64,000 nucleotides of DNA from CAVWZH01 sp963765285 (lineage in GTDB: Bacteria > Acidobacteriota > Terriglobia > Terriglobales > Acidobacteriaceae): NCBI GenBank assembly GCA_963765285.1, contig CAVXVR010000003.1, positions 372,001 to 436,000 on the forward strand, written 5' to 3'. The notes beneath the pieces were generated by a model, which saw only the letters and a program-made list of their open reading frames with translations, was not told the DNA's origin and ran no database searches. This document shows positions 30,166 to 38,523 of the stretch, piece after piece. The position numbers and the translations under genes are program-made. The stretch's first letter is position 1, and each line of letters starts with the position of its first letter.

Positions 30166-30837
30166 CTAGAAACCCGCACCAGCAACCTGAGATCTGGGCG
30201 CGGAAGCCCTCTCCACCACGTTGAGTTCTTTTTCCAGGGAAGTAAATCGCTGCAAGACTTCGTGCATGCGCATTGCCATGTTGCGAATGGTTTCGATCTG
30301 GGCCACGGCTCCGTGCGAAGGCAGCGCCGACTCGAGCAGCAGGAGTTCGGCATTGCCCAGCACCGACGTCAACGCGTTATTCAGGGCGTGCCGCATCTCC
30401 AACATGTAGCGGCCCAGGGCGGCCTGGCTCTCCAGCGTGCGGTTGGCCTGCTCCGCGCGTTCCGCGCGGGTTATGGCCTGGCGGACTTTCAACGCTTCCA
30501 CGCAGATCAAGATCAAAGCGTCAAGCCAGCCTTCGTTTTCCCGCAGGATGGTGACGCGAGGTTGAGTTTCGCGCACCTCCTGCGCCGCATAGCTTTTGTC
30601 GCAAACCAGAAAGACAGGTTTCGCCGCGGCCTCAAGCATGGCCAGAGCCGCCGGCAGAACTCCCGGATCCAGGGCTCCGACCACCGCGATATCGAAACGA
30701 TCGGCCTCAATCCCCAGGCAGAGATCGCCCCTCATCAGCGTGAACGCCGGCACGCTGCGTTCGGACTGCCATCGGCCCACGACGGCACGGGAAAAATCAG
30801 GGTCATCGGAAATGATCAGGGCCGTGGGTTGATGCAA
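30166..30837 (-). CDS. Degenerate receiver with HisKA-like dimerisation domain, no ATPase domain
   Basis: About 223 residues. The N-terminal part (TALIISDDPDFSRAVV) resembles a receiver fold, but the phospho-acceptor position reads VVGAL, without Asp, so it is probably not phosphorylated. The C-terminal part contains the H-box MLEMRHALNNALTSVLGNAE (His in an H-x-x-N context) and a second helix (IRNMAMRMHEVLQRFTSL), the dimerisation/phosphotransfer helices of a histidine kinase. The protein ends there, without N, G1 or G2 boxes. It could act as a phosphotransfer protein or need an ATPase in trans. I chose TTG 30837, because it follows GGCGGGAG and avoids overlapping the upstream gene; this start is inferred. 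Confidence 0.6.
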   Translation of the reverse strand: MHQPTALIISDDPDFSRAVVGRWQSERSVPAFTLMRGDLCLGIEADRFDIAVVGALDPGVLPAALAMLEAAAKPVFLVCDKSYAAQEVRETQPRVTILRENEGWLDALILICVEALKVRQAITRAERAEQANRTLESQAALGRYMLEMRHALNNALTSVLGNAELLLLESALPSHGAVAQIETIRNMAMRMHEVLQRFTSLEKELNVVERASAPRSQVAGAGF

Positions 30838-30898
30838 GTCGCTCGTCTCCCGCCTCGTGGATCGTAGATCACGGATCGAAGATCGCAAGGATTGCGGT

Positions 30899-31960
30899 CT
30901 AGTTGTTCTCGCTGCCCTCGGAGCCTGTCTCGCTGCTTTCGGGATTTGTGTCCCACTCCGGCGGAGCACTATTGACCTCGAACTCAGGCACTTCCGAAGT
31001 AGACACCGCGAACTCGGCGCCGGCGGCGGCGGCCAGGGCGCGCGCGGGGGGCGTCTCTTCCGGCTGGCTGACGGACTTTTTGGTGCTCTTGGCCAGCGCC
31101 GCGTCGATCACGCTACGCAGATCGACCAGAATGCGCAACGGCTGGCCGGAGGAATACTCGGCGTGGAACATTACCTTCCACGACTGGCAGATCATCCGCA
31201 ACCGCGACACCGGTTCTTCGGCGGAGAACTGCGCCGCGCGGCAATCGAGCGTCTCCACGCCACGCGCCTCCAATTCCCGCAGGCCATCGAGGATGGCGTT
31301 CAGATCTTCATGCATGAGCCGAAAAAACACCCGCCGCATCAGGAAGCTGAAGCGCGTAAAGGTGATCATGGCCGAAGGGTCGAAGTAGTCGTCTCCACAG
31401 GAGGTTTTGAGTTTCCGCCCCTTTTCCAAAATGCCACTGCTGAGCAGCTCACTGAGGCTCTTGCAATTATTGGCCGCTTCGATCAGCTCGGCGAGAGGTT
31501 TGAGGGAATCGGGCATTTGCGGCTCGACCGTCCCGAGCACCGGTTCCAGCACCTGAGCCACATATTCCAGGTCGAGATCGGTGTCCTCCAGGCGCGAGGG
31601 CGTGCAATGAGAGAAAAACTGCACCAACAGAAAATCGATCTTGTCGCGGTCGGAATCCGTGCGGTTCGCCCGGTGCAGGTGGTGCAGCAGGAGTGCCCGC
31701 AATCGCTCTTCGCTGGTCAACGGCGTGGTCTGCAAGAATTGGCGGAGCTGGTGGACCTGAATCCGCTGGTCCATCTCCAGAAACCACTGGTGCGCCGCCT
31801 CAACGGTTTCCTGCGGTGGATCTTGCTGGCCGGACTCCAACGCCGGGCAGGGAGACAGATCAATCACGCACTCGCGGGCCAGGGCTGCGTACAGCGGTTG
31901 CAACAATAGCGCCGTACTCCAATCGAAGTTCGATGAGTTTCCTGATTCTTGGGTAGTCAT
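30899..31960 (-). CDS. Conserved hypothetical protein of signalling operon (353 residues)
   Basis: I do not recognise this family. The protein is soluble, without signal peptide or membrane helix. The first 240 residues look mostly helical (for example SSNFDWSTALLLQPLYAALA, QLRQFLQTTPLTSEERLRAL, FTRFSFLMRRVFFRLMHEDL). A basic Ser/Lys/Pro stretch follows, then a very acidic low-complexity tail with EWDTNPESSETGSEGSE. Its ATG overlaps the stop of the PilZ-like gene (ATGA), and its downstream neighbour is the HisKA protein, so it belongs to the same transcript. Nothing in it suggests an enzyme. A scaffold or adaptor role in the chemosensory or kinase system is only a guess from position. Confidence 0.6.
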   Translation of the reverse strand: MTTQESGNSSNFDWSTALLLQPLYAALARECVIDLSPCPALESGQQDPPQETVEAAHQWFLEMDQRIQVHQLRQFLQTTPLTSEERLRALLLHHLHRANRTDSDRDKIDFLLVQFFSHCTPSRLEDTDLDLEYVAQVLEPVLGTVEPQMPDSLKPLAELIEAANNCKSLSELLSSGILEKGRKLKTSCGDDYFDPSAMITFTRFSFLMRRVFFRLMHEDLNAILDGLRELEARGVETLDCRAAQFSAEEPVSRLRMICQSWKVMFHAEYSSGQPLRILVDLRSVIDAALAKSTKKSVSQPEETPPARALAAAAGAEFAVSTSEVPEFEVNSAPPEWDTNPESSETGSEGSENN

Positions 31961-32307
31961 GATTTCACAATCCAGTTCGTCACTTGACGGGTAAAACGGG
32001 CTGCGACGGCGGTGCAGCCGCTGTCATATTGCAGCGCCACCACTGAAGCCTCGGCGTCCAACGTTCCGTCCGAATTCTGTACTCTCACTTTGTCGGCAAA
32101 CTCCAGCGGCAGGGTGGACGCGAACAGCACTTCGCGGGGCGTTCCGAATTCAATCACCGTGTTCTCCATGCATGGGGATCCGTCCGGCGCGATTCGAGTA
32201 AGCCGAACAGGAATCCGAACCGGGCTTGCCTCGGGAAAGAACTTGGCCAGCTTGGCAGTAGAGGGCTCCCGCAAGCTGCGCGCTCGGCTTGTTGCCTGGC
32301 TGGGCAC
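31957..32307 (-). CDS. PilZ-like small protein
   Basis: A 116-residue protein beginning at GTG 32307, first gene of the unit. Residues 25-105 form a beta-rich domain: VRIPVRLTRIAPDGS, REVLFASTLPLEFADKVRVQ and DAEASVVALQYDSGCTAVAARF. The order and the ending in V-x-F/R-F resemble PilZ domains, but the RxxxR and DxSxxG c-di-GMP motifs are not clearly present, so c-di-GMP binding is doubtful. Its stop overlaps the next start by four bases. A -24/-12-like promoter (32397-32412) lies 90 bases upstream. The call is tentative. Confidence 0.45.
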   Translation of the reverse strand: MPSQATSRARSLREPSTAKLAKFFPEASPVRIPVRLTRIAPDGSPCMENTVIEFGTPREVLFASTLPLEFADKVRVQNSDGTLDAEASVVALQYDSGCTAVAARFTRQVTNWIVKS

Positions 32308-32396
32308 AAAGGGTCTCGAAAGCGATGCGGCCTGAGTCCCCGGGCTCGCCGGTTAGCGAATGGCCAGGGCACCCGGACCGCATCGACTAAAGAGAA

Positions 32397-32412
32397 TGCA
32401 AGACCACAACCA
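32397..32412 (-). promoter_or_regulatory. Candidate sigma-54 promoter for the second signalling unit
   Basis: On the minus strand the sequence is TGGTTGTGGTCTTGCA: GG and GC separated by exactly 10 bases, with a perfect TTGCA at -12 but TGGT instead of TGGC at -24. It stands 90 bases before the PilZ-like gene. It lies just downstream of the stop codon of the sigma-54 activator gene. Confidence 0.45.
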
Positions 32413-32505
32413 AAGGGCGGAACTCGTGATGGAAATTTAACTTATTCATTACAAACGGTTTATTTCTTGACCGATGGTCGGATTGGCTGGTCTCCCGTTG
32501 CAGGA

Positions 32506-32520
32506 GTCTCAAAATGAAAC
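32506..32520. promoter_or_regulatory. Candidate activator-binding site GTCTCA-AAA-TGAAAC
   Basis: An imperfect palindrome with GTCTCA and TGAAAC around three bases. It is placed 93 bases upstream of the minus-strand -24/-12 element. The same pattern (GTCTCA-N3-TGA) occurs twice in front of the che operon at 38257 and 38332. A related ATCTCACAG is at 32525-32533. Confidence 0.4.
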
Positions 32521-32536
32521 AGAAATCTCACAGGAA

Positions 32537-33949
32537 TCATTGCAGCGCCTGGCGTGCGACCGTCATCTCCGGCCGTCCGCCGATGTTGTAGCGCTTGAGC
32601 TTGCGGTAGAGCGTGGCCCGGCTTATCCCCAGCATTCTTCCGGCCAGGGCCTTGTCCCCTTTGACCTGCTCGAACACTCTCTGGATGGTGGCACGTTCGA
32701 TGTCCTCCAGATCGTTGGAGGAAAGCGCCATGGATCCTCCGGGCAGATCGGGGGCGGCTGCGTTGGACGCAATAGCGGGCGGCAGATCGCCGATGTCGAT
32801 GGTGCGATGGTCCCCCAGCGCGACCGCCCGTTCAATGCAATTCTCCAGTTCGCGCACATTCCCCGGCCAGTCATATTGCAGAAGGCTTTTCATGGCACCT
32901 GGCGTGAGTTGCATGGCGATGCCCGGGGCGTAGCGGTCGAGAAACCAGTGAACCAGCATAGGGATGTCCGAACGGCGTTCCCGCAAAGAGGGCAAGTACA
33001 CCGTGACCACGTTCAAGCGGAAATACAGGTCTTTGCGGAACGTGCCGTTGCGATATTCGGCTTCCAGATCGCGGTTGGTGGCTGCAATCACTCGCACATC
33101 GACTTTGACTTTTTGGTTGCTGCCCACCGGCCGAATTTCCTTCTCCTGCAGCACGCGCAACAGTTTGGCTTGCATCTCGAGCGGAAGCTCGCCGATCTCG
33201 TCTAGAAATACGGTGCCGCCATTGGCGGATTGGAACAGGCCGATTTTGTGTTTCATGGCTCCGGTGAACGCGCCCTTTTCGTAACCGAACAATTCACTCT
33301 CGATCAGAGTAGGCACGAGCGAGCCGCAATCGACGGCTACGAACGGCCGTCCGGCAAACGAACCGCGGAAGTGGATGGCGCGTGCCACCAGTTCCTTGCC
33401 CGTTCCGCTTTCGCCGGTGATCAACACCGGAGTGCGCGTGTCTTTCAGGCGCGAGATCATGCGCAGCACGTCTTGAATCTTTGCCGAGGTGCCCACAATT
33501 CCGTGAAGTTCCGTTTCCGTGTCGGTGCGGTCGCGCAAGAATTGATTTTCCTCGACCAGCCGGATCTTGTCGGCCATTCGCCGCAGAAACAGCCTCAGTT
33601 CTTCCAGGGGCGAGAACGGCTTGCCGATGTAGTCGTAGGCGCCTAGTTTCATGGCCTGGACCGCGGTTTCCACCGAGCCGTGTCCGGTCATCACCGCGAC
33701 TTCGGTGCGGGGGAGCATTTTCTTCACCCGTTCCAGGAACTCCAGGCCCGACATGTGGGGCATGACCAGGTCGGTGAGAATGATGTGCGCCGGCTGTTCT
33801 TCGAGCAGGGCCAGAGCGGCCTCGCCACTCTCCGCTTCCATGCAGGCAAAACCGAGAGCTTCTCCTACGGTCATACACAGTCTGCGGATGCTTTGCTCAT
33901 CATCCACAATCAGCAATCGAATTTGCAGGTCTTCATTCACAGTGTTCAC
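32537..33949 (-). CDS. NtrC-family sigma-54-dependent response regulator
   Basis: A 470-residue transcription activator. The receiver domain (LLIVDDEQSIRRLC, phosphorylation site in HIILTDLVMPHMSG, Lys in IGKPFSP) is followed by a full AAA+ sigma-54 interaction domain. That domain has Walker A TGESGTGKELVAR, the GAFTGA loop (EKGAFTGAMKHKIG) that touches sigma-54, and Walker B GGTVFLDEIGELP, then an arginine-finger region. The Fis-type helix-turn-helix at the C-terminus reads LAGRMLGISRATLYRKLKRY. The start GTG 33949 overlaps the stop of the upstream receiver gene by four bases. It forms an operon with the kinase and the receiver gene. I infer it targets the two -24/-12 promoters that flank the operon. 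Confidence 0.93.
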   Translation of the reverse strand: MNTVNEDLQIRLLIVDDEQSIRRLCMTVGEALGFACMEAESGEAALALLEEQPAHIILTDLVMPHMSGLEFLERVKKMLPRTEVAVMTGHGSVETAVQAMKLGAYDYIGKPFSPLEELRLFLRRMADKIRLVEENQFLRDRTDTETELHGIVGTSAKIQDVLRMISRLKDTRTPVLITGESGTGKELVARAIHFRGSFAGRPFVAVDCGSLVPTLIESELFGYEKGAFTGAMKHKIGLFQSANGGTVFLDEIGELPLEMQAKLLRVLQEKEIRPVGSNQKVKVDVRVIAATNRDLEAEYRNGTFRKDLYFRLNVVTVYLPSLRERRSDIPMLVHWFLDRYAPGIAMQLTPGAMKSLLQYDWPGNVRELENCIERAVALGDHRTIDIGDLPPAIASNAAAPDLPGGSMALSSNDLEDIERATIQRVFEQVKGDKALAGRMLGISRATLYRKLKRYNIGGRPEMTVARQALQ

Positions 33950-34359
33950 AGTGCCTTCCCCATGGTTTTCTCGACTACGGAAATGAACTGTTGCACACGA
34001 AATGGCTTTTCGACGCAAGGCGCACCGGTCTGGCGCAGAGTGGCCGCGGTTTCCTCGTTGGCAATGTCTCCGGTGATGAACACCACCCGCGACGCGAGTT
34101 CGGGCCGGTGCTGCACGATCCAGGCGTGAACGTCGGCCCCATTCAGTCCACCCGGAGTACGCATGTCCGACACCACGCCCAGGAAATCTTCGGACTGCAA
34201 AAGCCGAACCCCTTCGGCTCCTGATTCCGAGCAAACTACCGAGTAGCCGCTGCGTTCGAGCGTGGCGCGCACGTAGGCCATCACTGCAGGCTCGTCCTCA
34301 ATCAGCAGCACTGGCAGAGGATCAGGTTGAAACGCGGGTTTAATGGCAGGTTGTGTCAT
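33946..34359 (-). CDS. Receiver-domain protein between kinase and NtrC regulator
   Basis: A 137-residue single receiver protein. It has LLIEDEPAVMAYV (acidic pocket), FLGVVSDMRTPGGLNG (Asp acceptor), VVFITGDIAN (Thr) and CVEKPF (Lys). All catalytic residues are kept. The start ATG overlaps the kinase stop (ATGA), and its stop overlaps the NtrC start (GTGA), so the three genes are translationally coupled. It may act as phosphate sink, diguanylate-independent output, or intermediate between the kinase and the activator. Confidence 0.88.
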   Translation of the reverse strand: MTQPAIKPAFQPDPLPVLLIEDEPAVMAYVRATLERSGYSVVCSESGAEGVRLLQSEDFLGVVSDMRTPGGLNGADVHAWIVQHRPELASRVVFITGDIANEETAATLRQTGAPCVEKPFRVQQFISVVEKTMGKAL

Positions 34360-37300
34360 GCCTGGATTACTCCTGCGGCGGCCCCGGAAGCGGCCACCTC
34401 TGAGGTTACGGGGAGGCGGACGATAAATGTCGCCCCCTCTCCGTCTGAATTGTTCTGGCAAAGAATCTCGCCGCCGTGTTCGCGCACGATGCCATAGCAA
34501 ATACTCAGCCCGAGACCGGTTCCCTTCCCCACTTCCTTGGTCGTGAAGAAAGGATCAAAAATCCGCTCCGGATTGGCGATGCCATGGCCGTTGTCGCGGA
34601 ACGAGATTTCAACCTGGTTGCTCAATCGCGATGTGCGGATTTCGATCCTGGCGGAACGGCCGGTTTCACGGACCGCGTCGTAGGCATTGTTGAGGATGTT
34701 GAGAAACACCTGCTGCAACTGCTGCGCATCGCCAGTCACTGGGGGCAGGCCCAGATCGAGCTGTTCGATGACCTGGATGCCGTGGCTTTGAAAATCGTAG
34801 GAACGCAATTGCAGGGTGCGCCGGACGATCAGATTGACCTGCACCGGCTGGCGCTGTGGCGGCATCTGGCGCACGGAATGCAGCAGGCTCTGCACAATCT
34901 GCTTGGTGCGCTGCGCCTCCTGCAAAATCACGCGCAGATCTTTGCGCGCGCTTTCCGGCACTTCTGGATTTTCCATCAGCAAATCGGCGAAGCCGAGAAT
35001 GGCGGTCAGCGGATTATTGACTTCGTGGGCCACGCCCGAAACCAACTGTCCCAGCGCCGCCATTTTTGCCGACTGCATCAACTGAGATTGCAGCACCGCC
35101 GCATCCGTGACGTCGGTCATCACCACGACTAAGCTGGTGACGTTATCCTGCTCGTCGCGCATGGGGCTCAGATTGGCGGAGAACTGCCCGATTCTGCCAT
35201 CGCCCCGCTGAATCTGCAGATCGAGGTTGTCCACTTGCCCGCCAGCGATGGTGGTACGAAGGGCGTCGTTCAAGGCCGGCCTTTTCGCCGGAGCCACCAG
35301 TTCCTCGAGCGGACTCCCCAGCAATTGCGCCTGCTGGTAGCCCAGTTCCTGCCAGCGCCGGTTGGCGTAACTGATCAGTCCCGCAGTGTCGGCCACCAGG
35401 ATCAGACTCTGCGTGTGGTTGAGGATCTTCCCGGAAAAATCGCGCTCCCGCTGCAATTCTGCCTGAAAGTTGCGCAAGCCACTTATATCCAGCATCACGC
35501 CGCGGTACTGCGCTACCCGGCCCTGGGCGTCGTGGACGGCGAAGGCATTGATCAGCACAAAAACCAGTGACCCGTCGCGGCGGCGCAGGGTTTCCTCGTG
35601 GTTGCGCACTCCGCCGTGTTTTTGCATTTGTGTGGCGAGTTCCTGATACCGCTCTTCCGAGTCGAAGATGTGATTGGGAACATCGGTTTCGAGAAGGGCT
35701 TCCCGGCTGCTGTATCCGAGCATGCGCACTAGCGCGTCGTTCACTTCAATGAAGCGTCCGTCGAGTGTGGCAAAGAACAATCCTTCCTGAATGTTGTCAA
35801 AAATCTCGCGGTAGCGCTGTTCCGCTTCCTTACGGTCGCTGATGTCCTTGAGCACGTGGATGGTCTGCATGCCTTCCCCATCTGCCCCGTGCACCTGCGA
35901 GGTAGAAACCAGATAGGTGCGCTCCAAAACTGGATGGACGTATTCCCCTGTCGACTCCTCCAGAGCTCGGCAGAACGGACATGAGCGCAGTGGTGGAGAA
36001 CCTCCCATGGCCAGCAATGCACCCATATTGATTCCGATCAGTTCCTGAGGCGGAACGCCGATGAAATCGGCCAGGGCGCGATTGACTCGCAAGACCTTGT
36101 CGGATTCGTCGTGGGCGACGATGTAATCGCTGATGGCGTCGAAGATCTCGGTCCAATGCCGGTTGGCCCGTTCCATGCGGCTGAATAAACGCGAGTTTCC
36201 GAGGGCCATCTCGGCGTGGCCGGCCAGCGCCTGCAGCGCTTGCGCCGGTTCACCGGCTGCGATCCCGCCGTACTCCCCGAGACAAAGCACACCGAGCAAT
36301 TCGCCGGAAGACCCGTCAAGCCGCACCAGGGTGCATTGCGCCGCTCCCAATTCCGCAGCCAGCTCCATTCCCAGCAGATCCGACGCGGTGGCGACCAGGA
36401 TTTTCTGATCGGTGCCCGATACAGCCAGGTCTAAAGCTTGGCCGAGATGGCGCAATAGCGGGTGTCCGGATTCAAGTTCTCCCGTCGCGCTTAGCAAAGA
36501 AATAGCTTCCAGGCCGTGTTCCTGCCGTATCGCCAGCGCCACCCAGGAGGTGCCCAGCATTTCCGCAGCTTGCTTCAGCAACTGGTGGGCTAAATCGGGC
36601 AGACGCAGTTGGGAGTTCAGAGACGATGCCAGGTTCATCGCGGCTTCGGCGCGATGACGGTGTTGCCCCGCAATCCGCAGGTTCCGGGTCATCTGGAATG
36701 CCACCGCGACCTGGGCCGCTAAAGCGCGGGCGCGGCGAATATCTTCCTGGGAAATGCCGGCGCCATCGACACGATCGAGTACGCCAAACATACCAAGCAC
36801 CCGGCCGTCCATCCCAACCAGCGGAACCGCCAGCAGCTGCCGCACCTTGAACTTTGCAATGGCTTCCAAGTTGGCACCCTTCACCCTGCTGGGATCATCG
36901 GTCCAGAAGACCTCCTTGTTTAGCAAAGCGCGATTGGCGGTGCCTTCCGGGAAGACCAATTCCACTCGCTGGGCATGGCCGTTTTCCGCGCCCCAGCGTA
37001 CTTTGAATTCGCCCTCTTCGAGGACTCCCAGGAAAGCTCTCCCAAAGCCGAGGAAATCGGCGGCCCGCACGGCAAATCGCTGGAGAAACTCGTCAAATTC
37101 GTCGATCGAGCCAAGCTCTAAAGCGATGTCGAGAAGCTGGTGGAGTTCACGCGCTTGTCCGCGAGCGGTGCTTAAGAGCTCAGCATTAGCAATCGCCACC
37201 GCGCCAAAGCCTGCGAGGGTTGATACCAGTGACCGCTCCTCCGCCGTGAATACGCCTGAGGCTCGCGGATAAACCAGGACTGCCCCTTGAGTCAAAGAAG

Positions 37301-38177
37301 TCCGGAAAGGAGCGGCGATCAACATGCCCGCTGGGATAAGGTCTCCCAGAGCGTGGGTGGCGGGATCGATGCTGACGCTGATGGGTTCGCCGGCGGCCAC
37401 AGCACGATTGGCGAGATCAGCCGCGAAATGCAGCCCCTTGCGATCATGGCGGGCGCGCGCCGAAGCCGCCAGTTGGGCCGATTCTGCCGCCACGGCCCGC
37501 AACCCGAAAGTCGAGTCCTCTCGCAGTAACACACAGACCAACCGCGTGCGCAGCAGCACCCGCAGGCGGTCGGCGACCGCCTCCATCACCGACCCGGCGT
37601 CCGACCCGGCATGCAGCCCCTGCACCATCTCTGCGAGCACCTCGACCCGGCGGGGTTCTTCGCGGGAGGCCGGAGATAACTGTCCTGCCTCGAGCAAATT
37701 CCCCAACTGACTGGCGAGAACTGTCGCCTTCGCCGCGAGATCCTGGGTGAAGAAATCCGGATCTGAGCAGTGGACAAACACGGTCGCACCTACAATCTCG
37801 CCGGCGACCCGAAGAGGCGTTGCCATCGCGGCCAGAGCGCCAAATTGTGCAGTCCGGGGATAATGGATGGGATCAAGCCGGTTGAGGAGGAGGGTCTTCT
37901 GTCGGCGTATGGCTTCGATGGCCACCGTGTTTTCCCCGGTCGTCACCCGAGTTCCTCGAACCCGCTCTGCCATGATGCCGTCGGCTTCGGACAAGAGAAG
38001 TTCCTCGCCCACTACGAGCTTCCAGAAGTAAGCGCCATCGACGCGCAATGCTTCGCGGGCCAGCCGGCAAAACAGTTGAATGAGGGATGCGCCAGGCATT
38101 CGTTGCGTGCCCGCGGCGGAAAGCTGGAGAAGAAGTTTTTCAAAGGCGAGATCAGGGGCAGGCATTGTGCCCCCCAC
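34356..38177 (-). CDS. Large soluble hybrid-input histidine kinase (multiple GAF and PAS domains)
   Basis: A 1273-residue kinase without membrane helices. Residues up to about 665 form four successive GAF-like domains (for example ATPLRVAGEIVGATVFVH, LLAVPLVGMDGRVLGMFGV). Three PAS domains follow (FDAISDYIVAHDESDKVLRV, IFDNIQEGLFFATLDGRFIE, and one after FSGKILNHTQSLILVA). The first PAS carries a CPFC motif that could be redox- or metal-sensitive. The HisKA box is GVAHEVNNPLTAILGFADLL, the N-box is LNILNNAYDAV, G1 is DNGHGI and G2 is GTGLGLSICYG. The design suggests cytosolic sensing of several small molecules or the redox state. It is the first gene of an operon with a receiver and the NtrC activator. 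Start ATG 38177 or 38165. Confidence 0.92.
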   Translation of the reverse strand: MGGTMPAPDLAFEKLLLQLSAAGTQRMPGASLIQLFCRLAREALRVDGAYFWKLVVGEELLLSEADGIMAERVRGTRVTTGENTVAIEAIRRQKTLLLNRLDPIHYPRTAQFGALAAMATPLRVAGEIVGATVFVHCSDPDFFTQDLAAKATVLASQLGNLLEAGQLSPASREEPRRVEVLAEMVQGLHAGSDAGSVMEAVADRLRVLLRTRLVCVLLREDSTFGLRAVAAESAQLAASARARHDRKGLHFAADLANRAVAAGEPISVSIDPATHALGDLIPAGMLIAAPFRTSLTQGAVLVYPRASGVFTAEERSLVSTLAGFGAVAIANAELLSTARGQARELHQLLDIALELGSIDEFDEFLQRFAVRAADFLGFGRAFLGVLEEGEFKVRWGAENGHAQRVELVFPEGTANRALLNKEVFWTDDPSRVKGANLEAIAKFKVRQLLAVPLVGMDGRVLGMFGVLDRVDGAGISQEDIRRARALAAQVAVAFQMTRNLRIAGQHRHRAEAAMNLASSLNSQLRLPDLAHQLLKQAAEMLGTSWVALAIRQEHGLEAISLLSATGELESGHPLLRHLGQALDLAVSGTDQKILVATASDLLGMELAAELGAAQCTLVRLDGSSGELLGVLCLGEYGGIAAGEPAQALQALAGHAEMALGNSRLFSRMERANRHWTEIFDAISDYIVAHDESDKVLRVNRALADFIGVPPQELIGINMGALLAMGGSPPLRSCPFCRALEESTGEYVHPVLERTYLVSTSQVHGADGEGMQTIHVLKDISDRKEAEQRYREIFDNIQEGLFFATLDGRFIEVNDALVRMLGYSSREALLETDVPNHIFDSEERYQELATQMQKHGGVRNHEETLRRRDGSLVFVLINAFAVHDAQGRVAQYRGVMLDISGLRNFQAELQRERDFSGKILNHTQSLILVADTAGLISYANRRWQELGYQQAQLLGSPLEELVAPAKRPALNDALRTTIAGGQVDNLDLQIQRGDGRIGQFSANLSPMRDEQDNVTSLVVVMTDVTDAAVLQSQLMQSAKMAALGQLVSGVAHEVNNPLTAILGFADLLMENPEVPESARKDLRVILQEAQRTKQIVQSLLHSVRQMPPQRQPVQVNLIVRRTLQLRSYDFQSHGIQVIEQLDLGLPPVTGDAQQLQQVFLNILNNAYDAVRETGRSARIEIRTSRLSNQVEISFRDNGHGIANPERIFDPFFTTKEVGKGTGLGLSICYGIVREHGGEILCQNNSDGEGATFIVRLPVTSEVAASGAAAGVIQA

Positions 38178-38256
38178 CAGCGTCGCATCTCCAAGTGACG
38201 CGTTCAGAGTTTCACCATTGAGGCAAGTAGTTGAATATACAGGAAATTAGCTCATA

Positions 38257-38271
38257 GTCTCAATTTGAGTC
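38257..38271. promoter_or_regulatory. Candidate activator-binding site GTCTCA-ATT-TGAGTC
   Basis: A near-perfect palindrome (only one mismatched pair) in the divergent region between the kinase operon and the che operon. It lies 201 bases upstream of the -24 box at 38473 and 80 bases before the kinase start. The pattern recurs at 38332 and 32506. Confidence 0.45.
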
Positions 38272-38331
38272 AAGCACTTTACTGGCCGGGGTACCGACTT
38301 TGCCAAAAGTTAGACCTGTGCGGGCTTCCAT

Positions 38332-38346
38332 GTCTCACAGTGATAT
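38332..38346. promoter_or_regulatory. Candidate activator-binding site GTCTCA-CAG-TGATAT
   Basis: Second copy of the GTCTCA-N3-TGA pattern in the divergent region, 126 bases upstream of the sigma-54 box. A TGAGAC half-site in opposite orientation follows at 38360-38365. Confidence 0.4.
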
Positions 38347-38472
38347 CCACCTGCTCGCATGAGACGAATTGGACGCCTGATCGGCACGCGAAGCCGTGGA
38401 CCGAGCGAAATAGCATTCATAAAAATCAATCACTTACGTAACTTTACCAAGACATGGCCGGGCCGCGCAGGC

Positions 38473-38488
38473 TGGCAACGGCATTGCA
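38473..38488 (+). promoter_or_regulatory. Sigma-54 (-24/-12) promoter of the che operon
   Basis: TGGCAACGGCATTGCA matches the sigma-54 consensus TGGCACG-N4-TTGCA at 10 of 12 defined positions, with exact GG-N10-GC spacing. The expected transcription start is about 38499, 25 bases before the GTG start of the TonB-like gene. The activator gene of the right type lies divergently about 4.5 kb away. Confidence 0.65.
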
Positions 38489-38523
38489 CTTGTGAATCGG
38501 CATTACGGTCCGTGGGGGGAGTT

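Noticed and set aside
38273..38288. A third sigma-54 box (CGGCCAGTAAAGTGCT, minus strand) for the kinase operon
   Set aside because: Only GG-N10-GC and one further base fit, and it would overlap the candidate activator site at 38257; such matches are frequent by chance in GC-rich DNA.
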